Origin: Myxococcota bacterium
GTDB lineage: Bacteria; Myxococcota; UBA727; JABDBI01
Assembly: GCA_040387835.1 (NCBI GenBank)
Contig: JAZKCZ010000003.1
Span: forward strand, 1 to 64,000
DNA: 64,000 nucleotides
Direction of reading: 5' to 3'
Part shown: piece by piece, positions 31,788 to 40,896 of the stretch
Position numbering within the stretch: position 1 is the stretch's first letter
How the letters are laid out: every line of letters starts with the position of its first letter
Notes under the pieces: generated by a model
Database searches by the model: none
Told to the model about the DNA's origin: nothing
The model's input: only the letters and a program-made list of their open reading frames with translations
Made by a program: the position numbers and the translations under genes

Positions 31788-32378
31788 TTAAAAAAGGCTT
31801 TGAGGAACGAAGATAATATCACCAGGCATGACCGGCAGATCGGGCGCTTCCCCTGCCCCAATGTCTGACATCTTTGCCGTCATCTTCACGGGCCTGCCGT
31901 TATCACTCCTTGAAATAATGGTGCGGTTTGCAGCAGCCAGGGGTGTCGGGCCGCCAGCTTTAGCAATGGCGCCGATAAGCGTCATATTATCTTCGTAAGG
32001 ATAAGGGCCAGGCGTTTTCACTTCGCCCAGCAGGTAAATTTTTCGGGAGTTAGATTGCTGAACAAAAACAGCTACCTCAGGATTTTTTAAATATTTTTTC
32101 TTATACTCGCTGGCGATCAGATCAGATGCCTCTTCAGGTGCTAAGCCGCTCACCAACAAAGTGCCGATCAGCGGCAAACGGATGGTGCCTTCTGAGCTTA
32201 TTTGATGTGGGCCTGAGAGTTCTTTTTCTTCAAATATTCGAACATCGATAACATCGCCGGCACCCAATAAAGCGCGGCTCAGCTTTTTTAGTTCAGGCTT
32301 TTGCTGGATAACAGGCGCATGAGCACACCCCAATGTGCCCATCCAAAGGCCAATCAATGCATACCTGAAATAGGTCAT
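31788..32378 (-). CDS. polysaccharide export lipoprotein (Wza-like)
   Basis: 196 residues with a lipoprotein signal (GTLGC, Cys18), a Poly_export domain (ALLGAGDVIDVRIFEEKEL, GTIRLPLIGTLLVSGL) and an SLBB domain (KIYLLGEVKTPGPYPY, then TLIGAIAKAGG). It forms the outer-membrane export channel for a capsule or exopolysaccharide. It is shorter than Wza of E. coli (379), like many single-SLBB homologues. Cotranscribed with the Wzc-like gene. Confidence 0.92.
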   Translation of the reverse strand: MTYFRYALIGLWMGTLGCAHAPVIQQKPELKKLSRALLGAGDVIDVRIFEEKELSGPHQISSEGTIRLPLIGTLLVSGLAPEEASDLIASEYKKKYLKNPEVAVFVQQSNSRKIYLLGEVKTPGPYPYEDNMTLIGAIAKAGGPTPLAAANRTIISRSDNGRPVKMTAKMSDIGAGEAPDLPVMPGDIIFVPQSLF

Positions 32379-32401
32379 GAACGATTAGTCGATCAAAGAC
32401 A

Positions 32402-34801
32402 CTAAATTAGTTCTAAAGCACGCAAGTGAGCAGCGGATATCTTTTGGCGAATCTTGAAAAATTCTTCCCAAGGGTCACTCTTGTCGATTTTGGCCGGCAC
32501 AGTTTCAATGTTAAAACTTGTGGGCAGCAACGATGCTTTTAGCTGCGCCCAGGTCAAGGGCATTGATACAGATGCCCCCTCGCGCGCCCTCACCGAATAG
32601 GCAGCGACCGCGGTGGAAGTTAAATCATTTCGCAGATAATCTACAAAGATTTTGCCAGCACGAGCTTGTTTATTGGCTTTGGATATATAACGCCGTGGCT
32701 CATCGCTCTGCATTGAGTCCGCCAGCGCTTTGGCAAAGCCTTTGACCACTGGCCAAGTCAGGCTAGGCGTCAAAGGCACAACAATATGCAGACCTTTACC
32801 GCCGGTTGTCTTCACGAAGCTTTCCAGACCAAGCTCTGTCAAACGAGCGCGAACTTCTTTAGCCCCTTCGACCACCAGCTTCCATGGAACCGAAGGGTCT
32901 GGATCTAAATCGAAGATGACCCGATCTGGCAAACTTGGATTTTTGGCTAAACACCCCCAAGGATGCAGTTCAATCACGCCCCACTGCACCAGCGAAATCA
33001 GGCCGCTTACATCTTTGATCATCATGTAGCTGTCCTGATGACCCTTGATATCCACCGGCACTTCGTAAAGATGCGGGGATTTTCCAAGCCCCACGTGCCT
33101 TTGAAAAAAACACTCTGAGCCAATACCCTCAGGACAGCGAACCATTGACAAGGGTCTTAAGGCAACGTGTGGCAATAGCCGTGGCGCTACCGCTTCATAG
33201 TATTCAGCCAGCTGTTGCTTGGTGATGCTGGTGCCTGGGTAAATCACACGTTCGGGATGCGAAATCTTGATATCCCGCTGAATGGCTACGCTCGGTTTAT
33301 CCTCCCGCAAGGCGATAAAGGACGGATGGCGCAGCCTTTGATCTTCCGTCCATTCAGCAAACTCCACTTCGCAAGCGAGCTTGGGACTCACCCACTGCGC
33401 GCCTCTTTTTTCTGCGGTAGAAACCTCTTCAAACGGCATGGTTTTGATTTTTAAAGCATCGAGCTTTATTCTAAGCGCAGATGCTGTTTTATGATCAAAA
33501 CCGGTGCCCACTTTGCCGGCGTAAATCAGCTTGGTTTTTTCGTAATAGCCAAGCAAAAGAGAACCAAACCCGCGCTCTTGATGCTTAGGCGGGGTAAAGC
33601 CGCCAATGACAAACTCCTGGCGATGATGACCTTTGGTTTTCATCCAAGCGGTGCCGCGGCCGCTGGCATAGGGTAGATCGGCCCGTTTCGAGACAACGCC
33701 TTCCAGGCCTAGCTTGGTGACCTCTTCCAGCATGGCTGAGCCATTTGCAGCAAAATGCTCGCTGTACAAAATGCGATTTTTGACAACTTTGGCTTTCAGC
33801 AATGTCTCAAGCAGTTCTTTGCGCTCTAGCAGAGGCATTTTGCTTAAGTCTTGGCCACCTAGATAGAGCAAATCGAAAGCGTAATATTGCAGATTGCTGT
33901 CTTGATTTTCACTCAAAGCGTTTTGGAGGAGTTTAAAGCAGCTAACGCCTTGTTTGTCCGCGACCACGATTTCGCCGTCTAGGATGGCATTTTCGATGGG
34001 CAACTTCTCAAGCGTGGTGGCAATAGATTTAAACTTATGGGTCCAATCCAGACCGGTGCGGGTGTAAATAGTGGCTTTACCACCGTTTACGTATGCAATG
34101 CCGCGATAGCCATCGAACTTGATTTCACGAATCCAGTTTTTGCCCTCTGGCATGGTGTCGCTTAGAGTGGCCAACTGCGGCGGCTTAAAAGCCGGCATTT
34201 TAGACTTTTTTTTTGAGCCGCCTGCAGCAATTTCATCCATGGTCCGGTCGGTGACAACGCTGGTGACGTGCTTTGTCAGCAATTTATCGCCATCGCCAGC
34301 TTTCACATACTCGTCTTTGTGTTTGATAAGCAGCCAGTTGTTTTTCGTGCCTTTATCTTTTGCGCTCGGGCGCATGCGGACCAAGGTCCACTCGCCCTTC
34401 AGACGCGTCCCATGGATGATAAGCACAAGCTTGCCAGCTTTAAGGCCCGCACGCGGGTCACCCACGGGCTCCCAAGTGCCTTCGTCCCAAAGCATGACGG
34501 TGCCGCCGCCGTATTGGCCTTTGGGAATGGTGCCTTCGAAAGAGCCGTAATCTAAAGGATGGTCTTCCACCTCAACGGCCAAGCGTTTGTCCGCAGGATC
34601 TAGGCTTGGGCCGCGGGTAACTGCCCAGCTTTTCAAAACGCCATCGAGCTCTAATCGAAAATCGTAATGCAGATGAGACGCGGCGTGCTTTTGGATCAGG
34701 TAGCGATTGCCGCTTTTCTTTTTGACAGCGCCTTTGGGCTCAGGCGTTTTGGTGAAATCACGCTTTTTTTTGTATTGGGTTAAGCTGGCGAGCTTAGCCA
34801 T
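32402..34801 (-). CDS. ligD: multidomain DNA ligase D for NHEJ
   Basis: 799 residues with domain order phosphoesterase, ligase, polymerase. The N-terminal 3'-phosphoesterase (about 30-150) has HLHYDFRLE and DHPLDYGSFEG. The ATP-dependent ligase (about 205-490) has the nucleotidyl lysine motif EIKFDG with Lys228. The C-terminal polymerase/primase domain (about 505-799) has ISHPERVIYP, FDLDPDPSVPW and TTGGKGLHIVVPL. This is the Pseudomonas-type order. The enzyme trims, fills in and seals double-strand breaks held by Ku. Its start overlaps the ku stop by 8 nt, so the two are coupled. Confidence 0.97.
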   Translation of the reverse strand: MAKLASLTQYKKKRDFTKTPEPKGAVKKKSGNRYLIQKHAASHLHYDFRLELDGVLKSWAVTRGPSLDPADKRLAVEVEDHPLDYGSFEGTIPKGQYGGGTVMLWDEGTWEPVGDPRAGLKAGKLVLIIHGTRLKGEWTLVRMRPSAKDKGTKNNWLLIKHKDEYVKAGDGDKLLTKHVTSVVTDRTMDEIAAGGSKKKSKMPAFKPPQLATLSDTMPEGKNWIREIKFDGYRGIAYVNGGKATIYTRTGLDWTHKFKSIATTLEKLPIENAILDGEIVVADKQGVSCFKLLQNALSENQDSNLQYYAFDLLYLGGQDLSKMPLLERKELLETLLKAKVVKNRILYSEHFAANGSAMLEEVTKLGLEGVVSKRADLPYASGRGTAWMKTKGHHRQEFVIGGFTPPKHQERGFGSLLLGYYEKTKLIYAGKVGTGFDHKTASALRIKLDALKIKTMPFEEVSTAEKRGAQWVSPKLACEVEFAEWTEDQRLRHPSFIALREDKPSVAIQRDIKISHPERVIYPGTSITKQQLAEYYEAVAPRLLPHVALRPLSMVRCPEGIGSECFFQRHVGLGKSPHLYEVPVDIKGHQDSYMMIKDVSGLISLVQWGVIELHPWGCLAKNPSLPDRVIFDLDPDPSVPWKLVVEGAKEVRARLTELGLESFVKTTGGKGLHIVVPLTPSLTWPVVKGFAKALADSMQSDEPRRYISKANKQARAGKIFVDYLRNDLTSTAVAAYSVRAREGASVSMPLTWAQLKASLLPTSFNIETVPAKIDKSDPWEEFFKIRQKISAAHLRALELI

Positions 34802-35597
34802 GGGCAGCCTTTTTTTTCGGCGCGGCGGCCTTTTCTTTTAGGCTCTTTCTTAAAGCGTCCATCAGATTAATCACCTTGCCCATGGGCTTTTCATCGGCCA
34901 CTTTTTTCAAGGGACGATGCTCCACTTTCGAGTCTATCAGTTCTTGCAAAGCTTCACGATAATGGTCGTGGAATTTTTCCGGCTTAAACGGTGAGGTCTT
35001 ACGCTTAATCAGCTCTTTGGCCAAATCGAGCTGTTCTTTGTCTATCTTGCTCGCTTTAATATCAGCGAAATAAGGTGCGATGTCTTTGATTTCATCTTCA
35101 TAACGCAGCGTTTCCAAAATAAGGCCGTTTTCGTAGGGCTTGATGGCGCAAAGCCTCTCTCTGCCAGCGATGGCCAGCTGCCCAATGCCTATTTTCTCGC
35201 ATGCTTTTAAAGCCTCGCGAATGACGGCAAAGGCATCATGACCGCGCTTGCCATCTGGGGCGACAAAATAGGGCGTTTCGAAATACATGGCGTCAATGGC
35301 GTCCATTTCGACGAACTGGGTAATTTCCAACGTTTGACCCGACGGGATCTTGAGTTCTTTGATTTCACTTGGTTCAATCAGGACATACTCGCCCTTAGAA
35401 ACTTCATAGCCTTTGACAATGTCTTCTTTATCAACCGGTTCACCATCGACCACGTTTTGATGGTGAACACGCTGGCCGGTAGGTTTGTGAATTTCATGAA
35501 AAGCAATTTGCTTAGATCGGTTTAACGCTGGATAAACGTTCACCGGCAGGGAGACTAAAGATAGTCTTATTTCGCCACTCCAATACGGTCTAAGCAC
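34794..35597 (-). CDS. ku: NHEJ DNA end-binding protein Ku
   Basis: 267 residues of the bacterial Ku family: an N-terminal WSGEIRLSLVSLPVNVYPA, then FHEIHKPTGQRVHHQNVVDGE, MYFETPYFVAPD and AIAGRERLCAIKP, and a Lys-rich C-terminus typical of bacterial Ku. It binds DNA ends as a homodimer and recruits LigD, which is encoded by the next, overlapping gene. Length is normal. Confidence 0.97.
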   Translation of the reverse strand: MLRPYWSGEIRLSLVSLPVNVYPALNRSKQIAFHEIHKPTGQRVHHQNVVDGEPVDKEDIVKGYEVSKGEYVLIEPSEIKELKIPSGQTLEITQFVEMDAIDAMYFETPYFVAPDGKRGHDAFAVIREALKACEKIGIGQLAIAGRERLCAIKPYENGLILETLRYEDEIKDIAPYFADIKASKIDKEQLDLAKELIKRKTSPFKPEKFHDHYREALQELIDSKVEHRPLKKVADEKPMGKVINLMDALRKSLKEKAAAPKKKAAHG

Positions 35598-35645
35598 AGT
35601 AATAAATTAAAATAGACCCGTATTATTTGCAACTTTATTTGAGAT

Positions 35646-36929
35646 TTAATAGGTCAATCGAACGAACACATTGGCCTCATAGCGCGTAAAAAGGTCGTTT
35701 AACTGGCTACCATCATCTGCGGCTACCCACCCGGCAGGGGTTAGGATTTGGGATACATTGGCATTGGTCCAACGCCAAAAAGCGTCCGCCGAAATGCCGG
35801 CCGCAAGCCAATCTGAAAATGAATAGCTAAAATGCAGCGCCACACCAGTGAATAGATCTCTGCGATTTTTATAATCTTCTCTGATACGAAACTTGGTGAC
35901 CGAAAAAGTGGTGTACGGTTTGCCGTATTCCAAGAACCCAACTTGGCCATCGAGCCCCAAAATCCATCGGCCATTAAAAGATTGCTTCCATTTAATCTTG
36001 AGCGAGTTGCTAAATTGATCCAAAAAGATCGGCGTCGGTGCCATATCCCGAGCCAGTGCAAAATTGATAGTAGCATTGGTGTCGTAATTCCAATCCAGTG
36101 TTAGCTTTGCACCCATGGGAAACGACGTATCCGGAAGTCCTTGAGCGAAATCTTTCATGAAAATTCGCGAATATTGCGCTGAAAGCGTTGTCACCAACTT
36201 GTTAGTAATCCGGCCGGTCACTCCCGCGCCTGCCCATAAAGGATTCAAAGTGATCAGCTCATCGTTCGAATCAACGCTTTCAAAATAACCGTAACGAATA
36301 TCCGCAAAAGCCGCCGTCTTCGGTAAGAACTGCCAAGCCAGCCTGGATGACAGATAATAAGACTGATTATTCAAAGACCGAGGCACGCTTGACGTTTTTT
36401 CATAAATCAAACCAGGGTAGCCTTGCACCAGGTACTCACCCTGCAACGTAATACCCAACTTACCCGCACCGGGCCGATAGGTTGTGCCTAGCACGCCCTT
36501 ACCGGTTAAGTTGGTCAAATTACCAACGAAGAGCTCGCCTAAATTTCTAGAAGCGGTAAGGCCACCGTTAGTAAAAAACGATACCACCCCGCCTTGATTA
36601 TAAACTGACGTGCCCTTCGCGTTTCCCTGGAAAATCAAAAAGCCTGGATTCGCATTAAGCCCAAACATGAGCCCCATGTCCGAATAGGCATCGAGACCAA
36701 TTTGAAGCTTGCGACCATGCGCCGATATTTGAATTTCGGGCCTAACCCTAGCAAACATGTCCGCGACTGCTCTGTCAGCGATTTGAAACTTCGTGAGCGA
36801 GTAAGGATTTGTGCTGTATCCTAGACCTACCTCCGCGTTCAGTTTTAGCTTCGAAAAACTGTCTTCAGCAGCATGCAAACTGCTGGTAAAACCAACAAAT
36901 AGAGCCAAGGAGGCGAAGATAAATTTCAC
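35646..36929 (-). CDS. predicted outer-membrane beta-barrel protein
   Basis: About 427 residues from a GTG at 36929, which gives a clean signal peptide (VKFIFASLALFVGFTSSLHA); a TTG ten codons upstream is also open and would overlap comEC. The mature part alternates polar and hydrophobic residues with many aromatic and Gly residues and ends in Tyr (NVFVRLTY), as in porin-like barrels. No plug or known channel signature is visible. It follows comEC by 7 bp and may share its transcript. Function unknown. Confidence 0.75.
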   Translation of the reverse strand: MKFIFASLALFVGFTSSLHAAEDSFSKLKLNAEVGLGYSTNPYSLTKFQIADRAVADMFARVRPEIQISAHGRKLQIGLDAYSDMGLMFGLNANPGFLIFQGNAKGTSVYNQGGVVSFFTNGGLTASRNLGELFVGNLTNLTGKGVLGTTYRPGAGKLGITLQGEYLVQGYPGLIYEKTSSVPRSLNNQSYYLSSRLAWQFLPKTAAFADIRYGYFESVDSNDELITLNPLWAGAGVTGRITNKLVTTLSAQYSRIFMKDFAQGLPDTSFPMGAKLTLDWNYDTNATINFALARDMAPTPIFLDQFSNSLKIKWKQSFNGRWILGLDGQVGFLEYGKPYTTFSVTKFRIREDYKNRRDLFTGVALHFSYSFSDWLAAGISADAFWRWTNANVSQILTPAGWVAADDGSQLNDLFTRYEANVFVRLTY

Positions 36930-36936
36930 GCTCTTC

Positions 36937-39135
36937 TCATAACAGATAAGGCTGCACAATTACAGCCGAACCCGTCAAAGAAATCTGGAGCTGGCCCTGA
37001 GATCCGGTATCCCAAGTCTTCGCGCTGGCAAGCTCCCAACGCTTTTTGACACTCTCATGGGGAAAGCCAAACTGATTTTGAGCCTGCGTACAAAAGATCA
37101 CATGCCGTGGTCTGACTTGCTGAACGAGATGTTCCGAAGACGAGCTCTTAGAGCCATGATGCGGTGCTTTTAATACGTCTGCTTGCCAAGTTGGATCCGC
37201 CCGCTGCTCTGCAATGCTCTCCAAATCGCCTGGCCAAAGCGCACTGGTTGCACCGAAAGCCACCTTGAGCACCATACTATTATTATTAGTGCTCTCAGAA
37301 ATCATAGACGGTGCCGGATATAAAACCGTCACCACTGCCTGCCCGAAGTGATGCTCGCCATGCAAATCATTTACTGCTCTTACTTTGCATCCTCGGACAC
37401 GTGCCAAATCGAGCAGCCGCGCCATCAACGGGTGCCTTGCATCAAAACCGCTATGCCAAATCTCGCCAACTTCCAAATTTTTGACCACTTCGAATAACCC
37501 GACAATGTGATCAGCATCCGGATGCGACAAAGCGAGAACGTCCAACTTCCGAACGCCCTTTCGCCTCAAAAAATTATACAGATACGTTTCGCGCGGACCG
37601 CCGTCGATGACCATATTTCGGCCATCTGGAAATTCAAAATAGCTTGCATCCCCCTGCCCCACAGGTAAGACGGTGATCAAAACCCCTTCCTGTCTTGCCA
37701 AAACAGAGGGGACCAACACCAACAAACACGCCACCAGCCCAAGCTTCCAATATCTCTTCACCAAAAGCGCTATGGCAAAAATAAGCCCGGTCGCCTGAAA
37801 AGCAGTGGGGGGCGTCAACCCTACAAGCCCGCCAACATAATCGCCCAAGGCTTCACAAAGTGCTTCGAGTGCCCCCGCAAGACTCGCCGCAGGCTTAAGC
37901 ATGCCAATCACCGCTAAAAAAATCGCTGGCGTCTGCAAAAAAACCGCAATGGGCACCAGAATCAAGTTAGCCAAAAGCCCGCCCAACGCGACCGCACCAA
38001 AATAATAAGCGCTGAGAGGCAGCGTCATCACCCCAGCTGTCAGCGGACCCGAAAGCAACAACCCAAAAATCGCCAAGTACGACAGCAAAAAGCTTGGATC
38101 AAACACAGACTGCGGCGCCAGCAACACAGTCACAAACCCCGCAATGCCAAAAGTCTCCAAGATGGAAGCGTCTCTTCGCAGGAGCAGTCCGACCAGCGCC
38201 ACCGAACTCATCAACGCCGCCCGCACCGCCGAAGCAGAAGCACCCGTCAGCCCGGTAAACATCCAAATAGCCACCAGCGTCAGAATCACCGCCGGAATGC
38301 GCGCCCGAGAAAGTCTGCCCACCCACGGTATCAACAGTAGTATCAGCCTAAAAAAGTAAAAAAACAAAAACGAGAGACAACTCACTTGCAAGCCGCTAAC
38401 TGCCAACAAATGCCCAGCCCCCACCAGCTGATAAATCTGCTTTTGCTCGTCCTCAAAAAAATCGGTATCTCCAATCATCAAGGCGAGTAAAACGCCGGCC
38501 TCTCGAGGGCTTAAAGAAACAAACAAGCGCTCCCTCAAGCTCTGGCGGACATCTGCCCAAAAAAACTTTTCAGCGCCCGCTTTTAAAACCCGAATCCGAA
38601 ACGGGTTATGTACAGAAAGCCGCCCATCAAAGCCCCGCGCAAGCCCCAGCCAATAACTGTCAAAATCCCCCGGCATCATGGCATGTTGCAAGTATTTCAC
38701 TTCGCCATGAACGCGAACCCGATCCCCGGCCAAAACGCCCACCATCGCTGCGCCATCTTTCAGCGAGACCTTGAGCCGAAACCCCTGATCGGCGCGCAGC
38801 ATTAACTTTTTGCCGGAAAAAATAGTCGGCGTGACTTCCTCAACCACGCCTTCAAGCGCGGCATTGCCGTCAGGAATACGCGCCTGGCGCTCCAAAAATC
38901 CATCCAAATGATGCCTCGCCAGCGCGGCAGAAAGCGAAAACGCGCAAGCAAATACCAATATAGCCCGCAGCAATTTAATCGGCACCCATAAACAGGCAAA
39001 AGCAAACACCAAACAAAGCGCCAAGAAATAAAAAGCTGCAACAGACGACAAAAAGCCTGCATAAGCGCCGGCTAAACACCCGCCGAACAATAAAAGCGCA
39101 GGGTAAATGCTACCAACCCATGCCCAAAAGCCCAA
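36937..39135 (-). CDS. comEC: ComEC/Rec2 DNA-uptake channel
   Basis: 732 residues. The first 500 are strongly hydrophobic, with the competence domain motif GAGHLLAVSGLQVSCLS, diagnostic for ComEC. The C-terminal part (about 485-732) is a metallo-beta-lactamase-like domain with VGQGDASYFEFPDG, VIDGGPR, LSHPDADHIVG and KAPHHGSKSS. ComEC moves single-stranded DNA across the inner membrane in natural transformation, and the MBL domain is thought to degrade the other strand. No other com gene adjoins it. It overlaps the kinase gene by 26 bp. Confidence 0.95.
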   Translation of the reverse strand: MGFWAWVGSIYPALLLFGGCLAGAYAGFLSSVAAFYFLALCLVFAFACLWVPIKLLRAILVFACAFSLSAALARHHLDGFLERQARIPDGNAALEGVVEEVTPTIFSGKKLMLRADQGFRLKVSLKDGAAMVGVLAGDRVRVHGEVKYLQHAMMPGDFDSYWLGLARGFDGRLSVHNPFRIRVLKAGAEKFFWADVRQSLRERLFVSLSPREAGVLLALMIGDTDFFEDEQKQIYQLVGAGHLLAVSGLQVSCLSFLFFYFFRLILLLIPWVGRLSRARIPAVILTLVAIWMFTGLTGASASAVRAALMSSVALVGLLLRRDASILETFGIAGFVTVLLAPQSVFDPSFLLSYLAIFGLLLSGPLTAGVMTLPLSAYYFGAVALGGLLANLILVPIAVFLQTPAIFLAVIGMLKPAASLAGALEALCEALGDYVGGLVGLTPPTAFQATGLIFAIALLVKRYWKLGLVACLLVLVPSVLARQEGVLITVLPVGQGDASYFEFPDGRNMVIDGGPRETYLYNFLRRKGVRKLDVLALSHPDADHIVGLFEVVKNLEVGEIWHSGFDARHPLMARLLDLARVRGCKVRAVNDLHGEHHFGQAVVTVLYPAPSMISESTNNNSMVLKVAFGATSALWPGDLESIAEQRADPTWQADVLKAPHHGSKSSSSEHLVQQVRPRHVIFCTQAQNQFGFPHESVKKRWELASAKTWDTGSQGQLQISLTGSAVIVQPYLL

Positions 39136-40042
39136 AAGCTAAAGCTAGCACGCCCATGAAATACAGGTTCTTTTGCGGAAGACTCGCCTGAGTCGCTTCA
39201 AATAAAACCCGGTTATTCAGCCTCGGTAGCCTGTTTACAAAATCCACCACTTCCATCTGAGAAGCAATCAGCCGATTCTCCCGGCCATAATCCAAAAGCG
39301 CCGTTCTAAATTCCTCACAACTTTGAAAGCGTCTGTCCTGATCTTTGGCCAGCGCCTGTTTTAAAATATCGCCCAAGGCCGCAGGAATATGCGCCGGTAC
39401 CTCAACCTCGCACGCCAAAATCGATTTCAACGTCAGCAAATCATTGGAGCGCTTAAACAGCCTGCTCTGCGTGCAAAACTCAAACAAGATAACGCCCATG
39501 GAAAAAATGTCGCTTAGGCACGATATCTTCTCACCCGCCGCCTGCTCAGGCGACATGTACCCGTACTTGCCTTTCAACACCCCGGTGGCCGTATGGTTGG
39601 TCTGGTTCTCCATTTTTGAAATACCAAAATCCAAAAGCTTCACATCGCCACCCAGCGTCAACATCCAGTTCTGGGGCGAAATGTCCCGGTGAATAATCCC
39701 CAAATCATGAACATACGCCAGCACTTCCAAAGCCTTCACAAACAGCGCGATTAACACTTTTTGGGAAATCGGATATTGCGAAATGGAACGCCAATCTTGT
39801 CCTTCCAGGTACTCCATCACCGCATAATCATGGTGCACTTCCATCACCCTAACGATATGCGGGTGTCTTAATTTAGACAAAATACCAAATTCGTTCTGGA
39901 ACATTTTAACGTATTCTAAATCTGATGCCAAATGCGGCAAGATACGCTTAATAACGACGGCTTTTTTCTGCGCATTATGTGCCAGAAAAACTTCCGCCAT
40001 CCCACCAGTAGCAATTTTTCTGACCAGAGCATATTGTTTCAC
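39110..40042 (-). CDS. eukaryote-like Ser/Thr protein kinase
   Basis: About 310 residues from a GTG at 40042, chosen because KQYALVRKIATGGMAEVFLA is the normal kinase start; a longer GTG start at 40126 would run into pheA. Numbered from this start: Gly loop 12-19, Lys32, Glu51, HRDISPQN with Asp120 and Asn125, and DFG at 138-140, all the catalytic residues. GYMSPEQAAG is the P+1 region. A C-terminal membrane segment (about the last 20 residues) suggests an anchor, with no external sensor domain. It overlaps comEC, so it is probably cotranscribed with it. Confidence 0.93.
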   Translation of the reverse strand: MKQYALVRKIATGGMAEVFLAHNAQKKAVVIKRILPHLASDLEYVKMFQNEFGILSKLRHPHIVRVMEVHHDYAVMEYLEGQDWRSISQYPISQKVLIALFVKALEVLAYVHDLGIIHRDISPQNWMLTLGGDVKLLDFGISKMENQTNHTATGVLKGKYGYMSPEQAAGEKISCLSDIFSMGVILFEFCTQSRLFKRSNDLLTLKSILACEVEVPAHIPAALGDILKQALAKDQDRRFQSCEEFRTALLDYGRENRLIASQMEVVDFVNRLPRLNNRVLFEATQASLPQKNLYFMGVLALAFGLLGMGW

Positions 40043-40077
40043 AAGAAAAAAACATCTTATGCACCAAGGTTGTTCCA

Positions 40078-40896
40078 ATGGAAAAGTTAGACCACGTTCG
40101 CCATAAAATCGACGAAATCGATTCACAAATTATCGATCTATTGGCGGAGCGTTTGACGCTGGTCAAAGAAGTGGGCCATATCAAACAGCTGGTCCATAAA
40201 AATCTGCAAGATCTGCAGCGTGAACATCAGCAACTCGATGCGCTAACCAACCAGGGCGTTCAAAAAGGCCTATCGCATGCCATGGTTCATGCAATCTACA
40301 AAATCATTTTCGAACATTCTCTCGCCGCCCAGCACACAGGTGTGCGATGTCTGGTTGCCTATCAAGGAACTACTGGCGCCTACAGCAGCATCGCCGCAAA
40401 ACGTTATTTCAAAGACCAAGCACATTTGCAGCTGCTGGGATGCGAAACGTTTTTGGAGACGCTCCTGTCCGTGCAAAAAAACAGAGCTGACTTTGCGGTG
40501 GTGCCCGTAGAAAACTCCATCACGGGCTCAATTCATGAAGTGCTCGATTTGCTGCCAGAAATGAACCTAGCCGTCTTAGGCGAAATTCAGCAACCGATCT
40601 CACATTGCCTGCTGGGCATTCCCGGCGCAAAAATCGATCAAATCCGGCGCATCTACTCCCACCCGCAAGCGCTCATGCAGTGTGCCGGCTTTATCGATTC
40701 GCTTGGGGATAACCTGGCGCAAAGATACACAGACACAGCCATGGCTGCTGAGAAAATTAAAACGGACGCTGATCCACAGCAAGCCGCCATCGCCAGCAGC
40801 GAGGCAGCAAACATCTTTGGCCTACAAATCCTAAAGAGCGACATTGCCGATCAAGGCAACAATCAAACGCGATTTGTGATATTAGGCAAGAAATGA
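40078..40896 (+). CDS. pheA: bifunctional chorismate mutase/prephenate dehydratase lacking ACT domain
   Basis: 272 residues: chorismate mutase domain (about 1-85) and prephenate dehydratase domain (about 92-272), converting chorismate to phenylpyruvate. Dehydratase motifs include YQGTTGAYSSIAA, VVPVENSITGSI, YSHPQALMQC and the catalytic T264-R265-F266. The protein stops six residues after TRF, so the C-terminal ACT domain that binds phenylalanine in the usual P-protein of about 360 residues is missing. It begins a coupled operon with aroA (4-nt overlap) and a DAHP synthase, and is divergent from the kinase gene. Confidence 0.95.
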   Translation: MEKLDHVRHKIDEIDSQIIDLLAERLTLVKEVGHIKQLVHKNLQDLQREHQQLDALTNQGVQKGLSHAMVHAIYKIIFEHSLAAQHTGVRCLVAYQGTTGAYSSIAAKRYFKDQAHLQLLGCETFLETLLSVQKNRADFAVVPVENSITGSIHEVLDLLPEMNLAVLGEIQQPISHCLLGIPGAKIDQIRRIYSHPQALMQCAGFIDSLGDNLAQRYTDTAMAAEKIKTDADPQQAAIASSEAANIFGLQILKSDIADQGNNQTRFVILGKK

